DNA of 64,000 bases. Source: Domibacillus indicus (GTDB lineage Bacteria > Bacillota > Bacilli > Bacillales > Domibacillaceae). Shown here piece after piece: positions 44,572 to 53,582 of this stretch. The notes beneath the pieces are model-generated. The model made no database searches and was not told the origin of the DNA. It saw only the letters and a list, made by a program, of their open reading frames with translations. The position numbers were made by a program, and so were the translations under genes. The stretch spans positions 1 to 64,000 of the forward strand of contig NZ_JAMBOO010000005.1 of assembly GCF_023715895.1 (NCBI RefSeq), written 5' to 3'. How positions within the stretch are numbered: position 1 is the first letter of the stretch; each line of letters begins with the position of its first letter.

Positions 44572-46170
44572 TTATTTCACCTCATACGTGTTCAGCGGCA
44601 CTTCGTATTGCTGCATAGAGAATGACGAGTTTTGGACACGTTTATTGGCTGCTAAATAATTGGTCCGGTAAGAGATCGGCATAAAAATTGCTTCATCATG
44701 AATAGTCTGCAAAATGTTTTCATATAATTTGCGGCGCTCTTCTTCATCTGTTGAACGGATAACTTTTGAAATATTGTCTGTCAGCTGATCAGATGTCGGG
44801 ATTCCTTTTTGTGCATAGTAGCCGATTTGCTGTTCTCCGGCCATTGTACGGATATACATATGAGGATCATATGGAACGCCCCATGTATCGTTGGCTATTA
44901 AATTGAATTCCCCTTTTTTTGCCCGGGCGATCATTAACTGCCATTCCTCGCCGATTAATTGTACATCAATCCCTAATTCACGCCATGCGCCTTGTATATA
45001 CTCCGCAATGGCTTTATCCACTTGCTCATTGCTGTTATAAGGCATTACCAATGTTAACGTTTCGCCATTCTTCGTGCGGAATTCATTGCCAGGCTCAAGT
45101 TTCCAGCCGGCTTTTTCCAACAGTTCGATGGATTTATCTGTATCGTATTGATAAGGATCAAGTGAAATATCGCTGTACGGATAACCAGGCGCAAATAAAG
45201 ACTGTGCTTCTTTTTCAAGATCGTTTAATACATGTTCAATAATGGTTTTCCGATCAAGTGCGTGCTGCAGTGCCAGCCTTACATTTTTATCTTTTGTCGC
45301 ACCGTACGTCGAATTAATCGCTAAAATACGCGTTGAAAGCGGATCTGAAATTTTTGTTTCATACTGCCCGCTCTGTGCCAATGTTTGATATTCAATCGGA
45401 GCCAGCTGGCCGCTGCCAAAGGTCAAATCAATATCACCGTTTTGAAGCGCCATCGTACGTGCCTGTGAATCTGGAATCACTTTGACTATTACTTTTTTAA
45501 GTTTCGGCTTTTCTCCCCAGTAGTTTTCATTACGTGAGAATTCTGCGTAACTGTCTTTTTTATAATCGGTTAAAACCCATGGGCCTGTCCCAACCGGCGC
45601 TTTGATTCCGTTTTTTGTTCCGTCTTCTAGAAAAGCGCTGTCTGCAAGCATACGCAGCGGACGAATTAACGTCAGCTCTTGCAGGAATGGATAATAGGCT
45701 TCTTTCAACTGAACTTTTACAGTTGATTCATCTATTGCTTCAACGTGGTCGATGATCGCTACCGCTTCGAGCCAGCTGTGAGCAGCGCTGTTTTCAAGTA
45801 CAGCATCAAAATTTCGTTTAACGTTTTCAGCCGTTAGGGCTGTGCCATCTGAGTAAAGAACATTTTCACGCAACTTAAACGTATACGTTTTGCCATCTTC
45901 TGAAGTTTCCCAAGACGTGGCAAGTGCCGGCTCTATTTTGCCGTTTTTACCATATGTAACAAGCGGATCATACAGCATTGCCTGTGCAAACATCTCATTC
46001 TCTGCATATACATGCGGATTCCCCGGTCCAATATCTTTTGCCCAGGACATCGTCAATACATCGGATTCGGTTGTTTCTGAGTTACTGCTCCCCTGTTCTT
46101 TTTCCATGTTGCTGCATGCAGCAAGCACACCAACTAGTAAAACAAGTATTAAAGTGAACCAATTTTTCAT
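44572..46170 (-). CDS. Solute-binding lipoprotein, NikA/CntA family
   Basis: 532 residues. Lipoprotein signal with lipobox LAAC (MKNWFTLILVLLVGVLAAC). SBP_bac_5 domain with GPGNPHVYAENEMFAQAMLY, YYPFLQEL, NGIKAPVGTGPW and DTWGVPYDPH, all close to E. coli NikA. In NikA and CntA the Trp and Tyr of the WG-PYDPH stretch line the pocket for Ni-histidine or metal-opine, and both are present. Whether the ligand is Ni-His2 or a metallophore complex cannot be read from sequence. The downstream CntE-like gene favours the latter. Start at 46170 by AGGAGAAGG. Confidence 0.9.
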   Translation of the reverse strand: MKNWFTLILVLLVGVLAACSNMEKEQGSSNSETTESDVLTMSWAKDIGPGNPHVYAENEMFAQAMLYDPLVTYGKNGKIEPALATSWETSEDGKTYTFKLRENVLYSDGTALTAENVKRNFDAVLENSAAHSWLEAVAIIDHVEAIDESTVKVQLKEAYYPFLQELTLIRPLRMLADSAFLEDGTKNGIKAPVGTGPWVLTDYKKDSYAEFSRNENYWGEKPKLKKVIVKVIPDSQARTMALQNGDIDLTFGSGQLAPIEYQTLAQSGQYETKISDPLSTRILAINSTYGATKDKNVRLALQHALDRKTIIEHVLNDLEKEAQSLFAPGYPYSDISLDPYQYDTDKSIELLEKAGWKLEPGNEFRTKNGETLTLVMPYNSNEQVDKAIAEYIQGAWRELGIDVQLIGEEWQLMIARAKKGEFNLIANDTWGVPYDPHMYIRTMAGEQQIGYYAQKGIPTSDQLTDNISKVIRSTDEEERRKLYENILQTIHDEAIFMPISYRTNYLAANKRVQNSSFSMQQYEVPLNTYEVK

Positions 46171-46197
46171 GACCCTTCTCCTCTTCCCCTTTAGCAA

Positions 46198-46212
46198 TGA
46201 TTATCATTATCA
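46198..46212 (-). promoter_or_regulatory. Fur/Zur-type operator ahead of the metal-transport operon
   Basis: Minus-strand TGATAATGATAATCA matches the 7-1-7 Fur-family box TGATAATNATTATCA at 14 of 15 positions. It lies 28 bases upstream of the binding-protein start codon. Metal-dependent repression of the operon follows from this; which regulator (Fur or Zur) is open. Confidence 0.8.
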
Positions 46213-46471
46213 ATTACAACGCATATCATAAATTGTTTTCATTCGTTTGTAAAGGTCTTTTTTCCTGCAAGTGCGAACTAATTCACGATACTGAAAGCAC
46301 GTTAGAACTAGTGGAGCTAAATGGAAGTAATATAAAAAAACTTCTTAATAGCTTTCATTTCCAAAGAATACGTTTAGTCTCCTGCCTGCCATTACTCCAT
46401 TGAAGCCTTACACCTGCAGTGCTACAGTTAAACATGTGATCGATCGAAATAGAGACAAGGAGGCTAAAACA

Positions 46472-47254
46472 ATGAAATACTACGTGGTAGATGCGTTTGC
46501 AGAGAAATTATTTGAAGGGAATCCTGCCGGGGTTTGTATTATGGAAAGCTGGCTTTCTGATGGTCTCATGCAAAACATTGCAGCTGAAAACAACCTTTCA
46601 GAAACCGCTTTTGCTGTTAAAGAAGGAGACAGCTATCGCTTAAGATGGTTTACCCCGGCTGAAGAAATTGACTTGTGCGGGCATGCGACACTTGCCACAG
46701 CGTACGTGATTGCGAATTATTATGAACGTGATGCAGAGCAGCTTACCTTCCAGACGATGAGCGGCGAACTGGTAGTAGAGAAAAAAGGAGACCTATATGA
46801 GCTGGACTTCCCAAGCAGAATGCCGGAAGAGTTTCCTTTAACAGAGCAAATGGTAGAAGCGCTTGGTGTGACGCCTGTAGAAACGTATGTAAGCCGCGAT
46901 TTGATGTTTGTCCTGGAAAGTGAGGAAGCTGTTCAAAACGCAGCACCCAATTTTTCTAAACTAAAAGAACTGCCGGACGGGGTAGGTGTTTCCATTACGG
47001 CAAAAAGTGAAAAATATGATTTTGCATCTCGAAGCTTTTTTCCAAAGTTAAATGTCAATGAAGATCCTGTATGCGGCTCTGCTCATTGCAACTTTATTCC
47101 CTTCTGGGCAAACCGTTTGGGCAAACATGAACTGACAGCAAGGCAGCTTTCCAAACGGGGCGGCACATTATACTGCAAGCTGGAGGGTGACCGGGTTAAA
47201 ATTGCCGGCAGAGCGGTTCTGTATTCTATTGCTGATCTGCAAATCAATCTATAA
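46472..47254 (+). CDS. PhzF-family isomerase
   Basis: 260 residues, PhzF length. FEGNPAGVCIM, AAENNLSETAFAV (catalytic Glu), DLCGHATLATAYV and VNEDPVCGSAHCNF are the four family motifs of this diaminopimelate-epimerase-like fold. AAGGAGG lies eight bases before the ATG; an upstream ATG at 46400 has none. It diverges from the metal operon. Its fold is shared with the histidine racemase CntK of staphylopine synthesis, but PhzF proteins are a separate family, so no link is claimed. Confidence 0.9.
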   Translation: MKYYVVDAFAEKLFEGNPAGVCIMESWLSDGLMQNIAAENNLSETAFAVKEGDSYRLRWFTPAEEIDLCGHATLATAYVIANYYERDAEQLTFQTMSGELVVEKKGDLYELDFPSRMPEEFPLTEQMVEALGVTPVETYVSRDLMFVLESEEAVQNAAPNFSKLKELPDGVGVSITAKSEKYDFASRSFFPKLNVNEDPVCGSAHCNFIPFWANRLGKHELTARQLSKRGGTLYCKLEGDRVKIAGRAVLYSIADLQINL

Positions 47255-47364
47255 ACAAGCCTGTACATATAACAGAAAATATGAGTGAGGATGATTTATG
47301 ATCCTGCACGCCCCTTTTCATCCATTTTTTCTCACCCAGAACAAAGCAAGAAAGGATTAATAGA

Positions 47365-48219
47365 ATGAAAAAAGGTATTTTACTTTTAGTCATCGCCACC
47401 CTTCTATGGGCAGGCAACTATATATGCGGCCGTTACTTAGGGCCTGCTTTACCCGCAACATTATTGAATACCGTTCGCTGGGCTATCTCAACCTTGATTC
47501 TTTGGGGATTATTAGCACTGAACAAAAAACAGCTTCCTCTCATCGCAAAATGGAAAGAATTTTTCATACTAGGCTTCTTGGGCATCTTTGCTTTTTCTAC
47601 CTTAAATTACATAGGATTAAAATCGATTAGTGCCTCACAGGCGGGCATGATTTCAGCAGGCATTCCCATTGCCATCTTATTTTTCACCCCCTTCTTTCTT
47701 AAGGAGAAAATAAAGCCAAAGGCCTGGATGGGTGCAGTGATATCCATATTGGGAGTGATTCTGCTTGTCCAAGGCAAACAGGGAGCTTCTTCTGAAGGAT
47801 CTATTATGGGCGAAGCCGCCATCCTTTTATCCTGTGTGGCCTGGGGCATGTATACCGTTCTCGGCAAAAAATACGGAAAGCAGATCGATCCGCTGACTAT
47901 GACAGCAGGAGCCGCTTTTTACGGTACCCTGCTCAGTGCTATCAGCTGTATCGGAACCGTGGATGCAGGAGCGATTCATATGACGCCAACTGCGTGGCTT
48001 TGTATCGTATATGTGAGTACCTTTGCGTCCGTAGTGGCGTATTTTGCTTGGAACGCAGGCGTAAAAATCGTGGGGGCCGGACGCGCAGCCCCTTATATTA
48101 ACCTGCTTCCTGTCTGGACGGTCCTCTTAGGAGTTCTGCTGTTGCAGGAGCAAATATCAGGGCTGACCTTGGCCGGCGGAATCATTACCATCCTGGGAGC
48201 CATTTTAGCCAGCTTATAA
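47365..48219 (+). CDS. EamA/DMT superfamily transporter
   Basis: 284 residues, ten membrane helices in two EamA repeats. The repeats are marked by LLWAGNYICGRYL...LLNTVRWAISTLILW and by CVAWGMYTVLGKKYGK...ASVVAYFAWNAGVKIVGAG. Such carriers export metabolites or amino acids. AAAGGA precedes the ATG. It stands 110 bases after the PhzF gene on the same strand and might share its transcript. Substrate unknown. Confidence 0.9.
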   Translation: MKKGILLLVIATLLWAGNYICGRYLGPALPATLLNTVRWAISTLILWGLLALNKKQLPLIAKWKEFFILGFLGIFAFSTLNYIGLKSISASQAGMISAGIPIAILFFTPFFLKEKIKPKAWMGAVISILGVILLVQGKQGASSEGSIMGEAAILLSCVAWGMYTVLGKKYGKQIDPLTMTAGAAFYGTLLSAISCIGTVDAGAIHMTPTAWLCIVYVSTFASVVAYFAWNAGVKIVGAGRAAPYINLLPVWTVLLGVLLLQEQISGLTLAGGIITILGAILASL

Positions 48220-48247
48220 ACACGGTTTCTTCTTTTATATTCAATAA

Positions 48248-48281
48248 AAGAGCATGTTTTGTCTTTTCAAAACATGCTCTT
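48248..48281. terminator. Bidirectional hairpin between EamA and SDR genes
   Basis: AAGAGCATGTTTT pairs with AAAACATGCTCTT across eight bases. It separates convergent genes. Only short T tails. Confidence 0.65.
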
Positions 48282-48363
48282 GTTCATTAAATTAAAAGAT
48301 TACTTGTATCATAACCAGATAAAGAGGCGTATGATGGTCATTCATGCAGCCTTATTCACTTTT

Positions 48364-49113
48364 CTATCTGCCCAACCATCCGCCATCAACAGCTAACAGG
48401 TGGCCATGAATGTAATTGGATGCATCCGAGGCCAAAAAGACAACAGTTCCCATAAAATCTTCTGGCGTTCCCCAGCGGCCTGCTGGAATACGTTCGAGAA
48501 TTTGCCGGTTTCGCGTTTCATCCTTCAGCAGCGCTTCATTCATATCTGTTGCGATATATCCAGGCACAATCGCATTTACATTCACATTGTCTTTCGCCCA
48601 TTCATTCGACAGCGCTTTCGTCAGTTGAGCTACCCCGCCTTTTGCCGCGGCATAAGCTGGTACAGTAAGCCCTCCCTGAAATGATAATAAAGACGCCATA
48701 TTAATAATTTTCCCTTTTCTTTGCGGAACCATGAATTTTCCCGCTTCCTGGCATAAAATCCATACAGATTTTAAATTCACGTTGATGACATCGTCCCAAT
48801 CACTTTCCGCAAAGGAAACGGATGGTGAACGGCGCTGAATGCCTGCGTTATTAATGAGAATATCAATCTGCCCCAATTCACGGACAACTGTAGGTATTGC
48901 TTCTTTTACTTGTGCAGGATCTTCTAAGTTACATGAAACAATCATACATTGCTGTCCTAGTGCTTCAATCTCCTTTTGGACAGAATCATCCGCTGTATTG
49001 CGCTGAAGCAGCGCTATTTTCGCTCCTGCTTCGGCTAATGCAATAGCCATCTGCCTTCCAATTCCTCTTGTTGCTCCTGTAATCGCTGCTACTTTCCCAT
49101 CTAATCGAAACAT
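48364..49113 (-). CDS. KduD-like short-chain dehydrogenase (2-deoxy-D-gluconate 3-dehydrogenase type)
   Basis: 249 residues. Rossmann motif TGATRGIGRQMA, NNAG, catalytic Ser in NMASLLSFQGG and YAAAKGGVAQLTKAL. The closing stretch NVNVNAIVPGYIATDMN and IPAGRWGTPEDFMGTVVFLAS closely follows KduD as I remember it. KduD-type enzymes reduce or oxidise keto-deoxy sugar acids with NAD. It is 12 bases downstream of a zinc dehydrogenase gene and under the same FCD-GntR operator, so both steps probably act on one sugar acid or polyol. Confidence 0.85.
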   Translation of the reverse strand: MFRLDGKVAAITGATRGIGRQMAIALAEAGAKIALLQRNTADDSVQKEIEALGQQCMIVSCNLEDPAQVKEAIPTVVRELGQIDILINNAGIQRRSPSVSFAESDWDDVINVNLKSVWILCQEAGKFMVPQRKGKIINMASLLSFQGGLTVPAYAAAKGGVAQLTKALSNEWAKDNVNVNAIVPGYIATDMNEALLKDETRNRQILERIPAGRWGTPEDFMGTVVFLASDASNYIHGHLLAVDGGWLGR

Positions 49114-49125
49114 GTATTTTCCCCC

Positions 49126-50151
49126 TCAGGCATTCGGCTGAATTAAAATTTTCAAAGATTCTTCCGGGTTTGTCATAAGCTGAAATCCTTTTTCAATTTC
49201 ATCGAGTGATAATTGATGTGAAATAAATGGAGTCACATCAATTTGCCCGTTTGCCATCATGCTAACTGCGGTTGCAAAATCTGAATGGCTGTAGCATCGA
49301 GTCGTCGTTAAAGACAATTCCCGAAAATGCATAGCAGCAAGATCAATGGTTGGCGGCTGTTTGTAGACGCTTACAACCACAATTTGGCCTTGTGTCCGGC
49401 ACACATGAATCATCTGGTCAGCCGTTATATTGTTTCCTGCTACTTCAAACACAACATCTGCGCCAATTCCATTTGTGGCTGCCCTTACTTCCTCTACTAC
49501 ATTTATTTTTCTTCCATCCAGGGCAATAAATCCAAGCTCTTCTGCTTTACTTAAACGATACGGGCTGATATCAGAAATAAATATTTTATCAGCTCCTGCC
49601 AGTTTTGCGGTGAGAGCAATTAACAAGCCAATCGGCCCAGCTCCCAGTACCGCGACTGTATCTCCTACTTTTACATTTGACCGCCGCACAGTATGAATAC
49701 CTACTGCTACTGGTTCTGCCAGTGCCGCATGCGCATCAGATAAAGTGTCCGGTATTTTATGCAAACGATGCAGCGGAACAGCGACGTATTCTGCAAATCC
49801 GCCATGAGAATCAATGCCAATCAGCCCAAGCGTGTTACAAACATGCGTGCTGCCTGATAAACAAGCCTCACACTTCCCGCAGCTCATCGTTGGTTCTATT
49901 ACAACTCTGTCTCCTGAATTGAAAGTCGACTCACCGTTTATCTCTTCAATCACCCCGCTAAATTCATGCCCCATTGCCAGAGGAGCTTTAGCTCGAGGAT
50001 GTTTCCCAAAATAAATCATCATGTCCGTCCCGCAGATACCTGCCGAAGAAACCTTTATAAGTGCCTCTCCGTGCTTTAATGTTGGTTTTTCCAAAGTATC
50101 CACTTTTACATTTTTCTCAGAAATATATAGTCCCGCTTTCATGGTTTCCAT
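49126..50151 (-). CDS. Zinc-dependent sugar/polyol dehydrogenase (MDR family)
   Basis: 341 residues. Catalytic zinc site: Cys in AGICGTDMM and His-Glu in MGHEFSGVIEE. Structural zinc: CGKCEACLSGSTHVC (four Cys). NAD motif VLGAGPIGLLIALTAK. It is close to sorbitol/idonate/threonine dehydrogenases. I chose ATG 50151, ten bases after GGGGAG; a GTG at 50160 almost touches it. It is first in the operon with the KduD-like gene. The substrate is inferred to be a sugar acid or polyol from the partner. Confidence 0.88.
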   Translation of the reverse strand: METMKAGLYISEKNVKVDTLEKPTLKHGEALIKVSSAGICGTDMMIYFGKHPRAKAPLAMGHEFSGVIEEINGESTFNSGDRVVIEPTMSCGKCEACLSGSTHVCNTLGLIGIDSHGGFAEYVAVPLHRLHKIPDTLSDAHAALAEPVAVGIHTVRRSNVKVGDTVAVLGAGPIGLLIALTAKLAGADKIFISDISPYRLSKAEELGFIALDGRKINVVEEVRAATNGIGADVVFEVAGNNITADQMIHVCRTQGQIVVVSVYKQPPTIDLAAMHFRELSLTTTRCYSHSDFATAVSMMANGQIDVTPFISHQLSLDEIEKGFQLMTNPEESLKILIQPNA

Positions 50152-50172
50152 AAAGAACACGCTCCCCTTCTA

Positions 50173-50190
50173 TTGTATACTTGTCGACAA
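50173..50190. promoter_or_regulatory. FCD-GntR operator at the dehydrogenase operon
   Basis: TTGTATACTTGTCGACAA, with the palindrome CTTGTCGACAAG-like core TTGTCGACAA. Present in an identical 18-base copy at 51044-51061. It lies 22 bases upstream of the first gene's start codon. Confidence 0.8.
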
Positions 50191-50263
50191 CTTAAATAAA
50201 ACATACTGTTCATGTAATGTTTGCATTTTAAATTTTTTAATAGATCCATAATCATTTGTTTCA

Positions 50264-50953
50264 TTATTCTGTCGTTTCATCAGAAATTTTGCTTACCGTT
50301 TTTCTTGTATCTTCGTAATGGGCACGGATTGCTTTTTCAATATGTTCGCGGTTTTTTGAAGCAAGAGCTTCTACAATGAAACGATGCCTGTTAATGAGGT
50401 GTCCGATTTCTTCCGAATGATAGGTAAAACGCTTTTCAGTTGCAACCAGCAGAGCTGTCAATACGACATCTCTAATGCCCTGCCACATATGCCCGATTCG
50501 GTTATGGTCGACTTCCACGATGAACGTTTCATGAAAAGTTAAATCCTGATAGGCAAAGTCAACGGCATCCTTATGCTTTGCTGCCATCTCCATCTTATCG
50601 ATAATATAATTAAGCTTTTTGACCAATTCCTCGCTGTCTCTCATAGAAAGCCTTTTTACCGCAAAATTCTCGATCAGAAAACGCACATCACGCAGCTCTT
50701 CAATATCTTTTTGCTTCAATCCTAAAACAACTGCTCCCATACGCTTCAGCTCAATAAGGCCCTCATTAGATAGTTTTTTTAAAGCTTCTCTAACAGGTGA
50801 TCTGCTTGTGCCAAATTCCAAAGCAATCTGATTTTCAGAAAGTATCGTTCCTGGCTTGATTGTTCCATCAATGATCTGCAGGCGGATATCAGAAGCCATT
50901 TTCTCTCCAAGAGATGCGCTTTGAAGCCATGAAGCCGGGTAATTCATACTCAT
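50264..50953 (-). CDS. FadR/FCD-type GntR regulator
   Basis: 229 residues. Winged helix at about 15-80 (ENQIALEFGTSRSPVREALKKLSNEGLI), then an all-helical FCD effector domain (DLTFHETFIVEVDHNRIGHMW with the metal-binding His residues, and HRFIVEALASKNREHIEKAIRAHYE). TTG 50956, ATG 50953 and ATG 50947 are all possible starts; AGGAG favours 50953. It probably represses both itself and the dehydrogenase operon through the paired 18-base sites. Confidence 0.9.
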   Translation of the reverse strand: MSMNYPASWLQSASLGEKMASDIRLQIIDGTIKPGTILSENQIALEFGTSRSPVREALKKLSNEGLIELKRMGAVVLGLKQKDIEELRDVRFLIENFAVKRLSMRDSEELVKKLNYIIDKMEMAAKHKDAVDFAYQDLTFHETFIVEVDHNRIGHMWQGIRDVVLTALLVATEKRFTYHSEEIGHLINRHRFIVEALASKNREHIEKAIRAHYEDTRKTVSKISDETTE

Positions 50954-51043
50954 CAACTCTCCTAGTGAATATAAAAGGTATGTAAATGTCTTATTGGTAG
51001 TTAATTATAGTATGTGCAGACCCATACTTCAAAGTTGGAGTTT

Positions 51044-51061
51044 TTGTATACTTGTCGACAA
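51044..51061. promoter_or_regulatory. FCD-GntR operator at its own gene
   Basis: Second exact copy of TTGTATACTTGTCGACAA, about 90 bases upstream of the regulator start. The duplicate placement indicates autoregulation. Confidence 0.8.
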
Positions 51062-51348
51062 GTTACTTATAGTTTACACGCGGTTACTTTATTTGTAAAC
51101 ACAAAAATGTAAGCGTTTCATCTAAAATGCAAGAATGATCTGCCTTGACCCGTTAAAAGAATTAAATTTGCGGGAACTACATCAGTATTCCCATTGACCT
51201 TCTTTTTCTATCTTGAAAGCCGATTATTGCATCTTCTCAAGTATGTATTTTAAGAAATGAAGTTTACCATTTTCCCAAAAGGAAATATACACCATTGTAG
51301 ACAACTATAGGTTGTACATATGAAATCTTTTTAAAAGGAGTTTTTCGA
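51062..51348. other. Intergenic gap before the YhdF-like SDR
   Basis: About 290 bases. The only candidate signal is GTTTAC (51262-51267), 13 bases, GGAAAT (51281-51286). This is a poor sigma-B-like match, worth noting because relatives of the next gene are general-stress genes. Confidence 0.3.
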
Positions 51349-52236
51349 ATGGCAAAAAACCCATTAGAACAGTACTTTAACGGTGAATTCCCGGAACAAT
51401 ATCAGGAGCCGCCCGGCCTTCAAAAAGAAATGAGCCCCCTGCCTGACTGCGGTGAAACCAGTTATAAAGGCTCCGGTAAATTAACAGGCAGAAAAGCGCT
51501 TGTTACAGGCGGTGATTCCGGTATTGGCCGTGCGGCTGCGATCGCTTATGCCCGCGAAGGTGCGGACGTTGCGATCAATTACCTGCCTGTAGAACAGCCG
51601 GATGCGGAAGAAGTCAAAGAGCTGATTGAAAAAGAAGGCCGGAAAGCGGTTCTCATCCCAGGCGATCTGCGCAGTGAGGAATTTTGCCAGGAGATGGTGG
51701 AAAAAGCCAACAGCGAGCTTGGCGGATTAGATATTCTGGCGCTCGTCGCCGGTAAACAGCAGGCTGTAGAAGACATTATGGATCTTTCGACTGAACAAAT
51801 CAAAGCGACGTTCGAAACAAACGTATTTTCTTTGTACTGGACCGTAAAAGCAGCGATGCCTCATTTATCAGCAGGAGCATCGATTATTACTACCACCTCT
51901 GTTGAAGCCTTTAATCCGTCGCCGATGCTGTTAGACTATGCAGCGACAAAAGGGACCATTATGAACTTCACGAAAGCTTTCGCCAAACAAGCGGCTTCAA
52001 AAGGCATCCGGGTAAACTCCGTTGCACCAGGACCGATTTGGACACCTCTCCAAATTTCTGGAGGACAGCCGACCGCAAACATTCCAAAGTTCGGTCAAGA
52101 GACTCCGCCTACCCCGTTGCAGCGTGCCGGACAGCCGGTAGAACTATCAGACGTATATGTATTCTTAGCTTCTGACAGTGCCAGCTACGTTACCGGCCAG
52201 ATTTACAGTATAACTGGCGGAATGCCAACTGCTTAA
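51349..52236 (+). CDS. SDR oxidoreductase of the YhdF/YhxC/GSP39 group
   Basis: 295 residues. The group's characteristic N-terminal extension ([20 protein letters not shown]) is followed by a Rossmann core: [22 protein letters not shown], catalytic TTSVEAF and [15 protein letters not shown], end [12 protein letters not shown]. Bacillus members are general-stress proteins of uncertain substrate. AAAAGGAG precedes the ATG. Single gene with a strong terminator. Confidence 0.93.
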   Translation: MAKNPLEQYFNGEFPEQYQEPPGLQKEMSPLPDCGETSYKGSGKLTGRKALVTGGDSGIGRAAAIAYAREGADVAINYLPVEQPDAEEVKELIEKEGRKAVLIPGDLRSEEFCQEMVEKANSELGGLDILALVAGKQQAVEDIMDLSTEQIKATFETNVFSLYWTVKAAMPHLSAGASIITTTSVEAFNPSPMLLDYAATKGTIMNFTKAFAKQAASKGIRVNSVAPGPIWTPLQISGGQPTANIPKFGQETPPTPLQRAGQPVELSDVYVFLASDSASYVTGQIYSITGGMPTA

Positions 52237-52262
52237 GAAGTCTGTCTTTTCATGTTCGAATC

Positions 52263-52298
52263 AAAAACAAAGCGGCACATAAATGCCGCTTTGTTTTT
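52263..52298. terminator. Bidirectional terminator between SDR and XRE-cupin genes
   Basis: 15-bp stem AAAAACAAAGCGGCA/TGCCGCTTTGTTTTT with a six-base loop. It serves both convergent genes. Confidence 0.95.
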
Positions 52299-52306
52299 GT
52301 GTTGAG

Positions 52307-52852
52307 TTAAAAAGCAGGAGGGGTCACTGAAAATAAAATACTGACTTCATGGCTGGCTGCGTTTGTCCACTTATGTTCTGTATAGGCCGGAATTTTAACG
52401 CTGTCGCCTGTCTGCAGCTCATATTCATCCCCTAACAGCGTTAAGCCAATTGGTCCCTCTAATACAAACGCAACTTCTTCCCCTTTATGGGAAAGCGGCT
52501 TTTCGGAAGAATGGCTGCCGGGTGCCAAGCGCATAATGGCTGTGGCAAGCTGACTCGTAAAGTCAGGCGAAACCAATTCATAATGAAGTCCGTCAATCAC
52601 CATTTGCTTGCGGTCTTCCTTCCTCACAATCAGCTCTTTTGTATTAATCTCTTCCATAAGAAATGTAAAAACCGGCACATCCAACGCTTTCGCCAGAGAC
52701 TTCAGTGTCTGAATGGACGGATTGGCACTGCCTTTTTCAATCTGGCTTAACATTGAAGGCGTAATCTCTGCCCGCTTCGCCAATTCCCTTAAAGAAAGAC
52801 CCATATTTTTTCTCATCTCTTCTACTTTTTGACCAATGGAAGAACGGTTCAT
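52307..52852 (-). CDS. XRE-family regulator with C-terminal cupin domain
   Basis: 181 residues. HTH_3 at about 10-64 (LSLRELAKRAEITPSMLSQIEKGSANPSIQTLKSLAKALDVP) and cupin_2 at about 105-178 (EVAFVLEGPIGLTLLGDEYELQTGDSVKIPAYTEHKWTN). Such proteins sense small ligands, often amino acids or amines. It diverges from a LysE-type exporter gene across 118 bases that contain an inverted repeat, so it most likely controls that exporter. Confidence 0.92.
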   Translation of the reverse strand: MNRSSIGQKVEEMRKNMGLSLRELAKRAEITPSMLSQIEKGSANPSIQTLKSLAKALDVPVFTFLMEEINTKELIVRKEDRKQMVIDGLHYELVSPDFTSQLATAIMRLAPGSHSSEKPLSHKGEEVAFVLEGPIGLTLLGDEYELQTGDSVKIPAYTEHKWTNAASHEVSILFSVTPPAF

Positions 52853-52889
52853 GATGCACCTCTGTTAAATTATATTTAATTTTTTAACT

Positions 52890-52937
52890 TTTACTGAACA
52901 AACTAGTTTGAATATGTTAAATTAAAATTAACATATT
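52890..52937 (+). promoter_or_regulatory. lysE-type promoter with inverted-repeat operator
   Basis: TTTACT (52890-52895), 17-base spacer, TATGTT (52913-52918). Overlapping the -10 is the inverted repeat AATATGTTAA/TTAACATATT (52911-52937, seven-base centre). A plausible site for the divergent XRE-cupin regulator. Confidence 0.55.
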
Positions 52938-52970
52938 AAATGAAAACGAACAATTAATGGAGGGTGCCAC

Positions 52971-53582
52971 ATGCTTGCTTTTATCATAATGACGCTGTTT
53001 GTAGTAATGAGCCCAGGGGTCGATACCGCCCTGATTACAAAGCGGACAATGTCTGATGGACGAAAAGCCGGATTTCAAATGGCGGCGGGCATTACAGCCG
53101 GTTCTCTTGGCCATACAATTGCAGCGGCATTAGGCTTATCTGCTCTCTTAGTACAATCTGCTATCGCCTTTAACCTGATTAAATGGGTCGGTGCTGTGTA
53201 TTTGATTTATTTGGGAGTCACTGCTTTTCTACCGAAGAAAAAAAGACCTGCACAAGAAAAGCAAGGTCCTGCAAAACAAAGATCCGCTTTTCGGGAAGGA
53301 CTGCTTTCCAATCTCCTTAATCCAAAAGTAGCGGTATTCTTTTTAACCTTTTTACCTCAATTTGTTACGAGTTCGGATCGTGCTATGATAGATCTTTTTC
53401 TGATGGGCTGTACGTATGCCCTGCTGTCTATTGTCTGGTTTGTGGTATATGTTTTCTGTCTCCACTTTATCCGCGAATGGCTGCTGTCCCCTGCTGTGCA
53501 AAACTGGATGGAGAAAGCAACCGGAATCGTATTAGTTGGATTTGGCATCAAGCTGTTATTCACAAAAGCCGATGCCGGATAA
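52971..53582 (+). CDS. LysE/RhtB family amino acid exporter
   Basis: 203 residues, five to six membrane helices. Family start VVMSPGVDTALITKRTMSDGRKAGFQMAAGITAG (conserved P-G at 15-16) and the central GLLSNLLNPKVAVFFLTFLPQFV. Exports amino acids or related compounds. TGGAGGGTG precedes the ATG. Divergent from its probable XRE-cupin regulator. Confidence 0.93.
   Translation: MLAFIIMTLFVVMSPGVDTALITKRTMSDGRKAGFQMAAGITAGSLGHTIAAALGLSALLVQSAIAFNLIKWVGAVYLIYLGVTAFLPKKKRPAQEKQGPAKQRSAFREGLLSNLLNPKVAVFFLTFLPQFVTSSDRAMIDLFLMGCTYALLSIVWFVVYVFCLHFIREWLLSPAVQNWMEKATGIVLVGFGIKLLFTKADAG

Noticed and set aside
46472-47254. PhzF-family gene as the missing histidine racemase of a staphylopine pathway
   Set aside because: It has the four PhzF motifs rather than the paired catalytic cysteines of diaminopimelate-epimerase-type racemases. 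Position alone is not enough.
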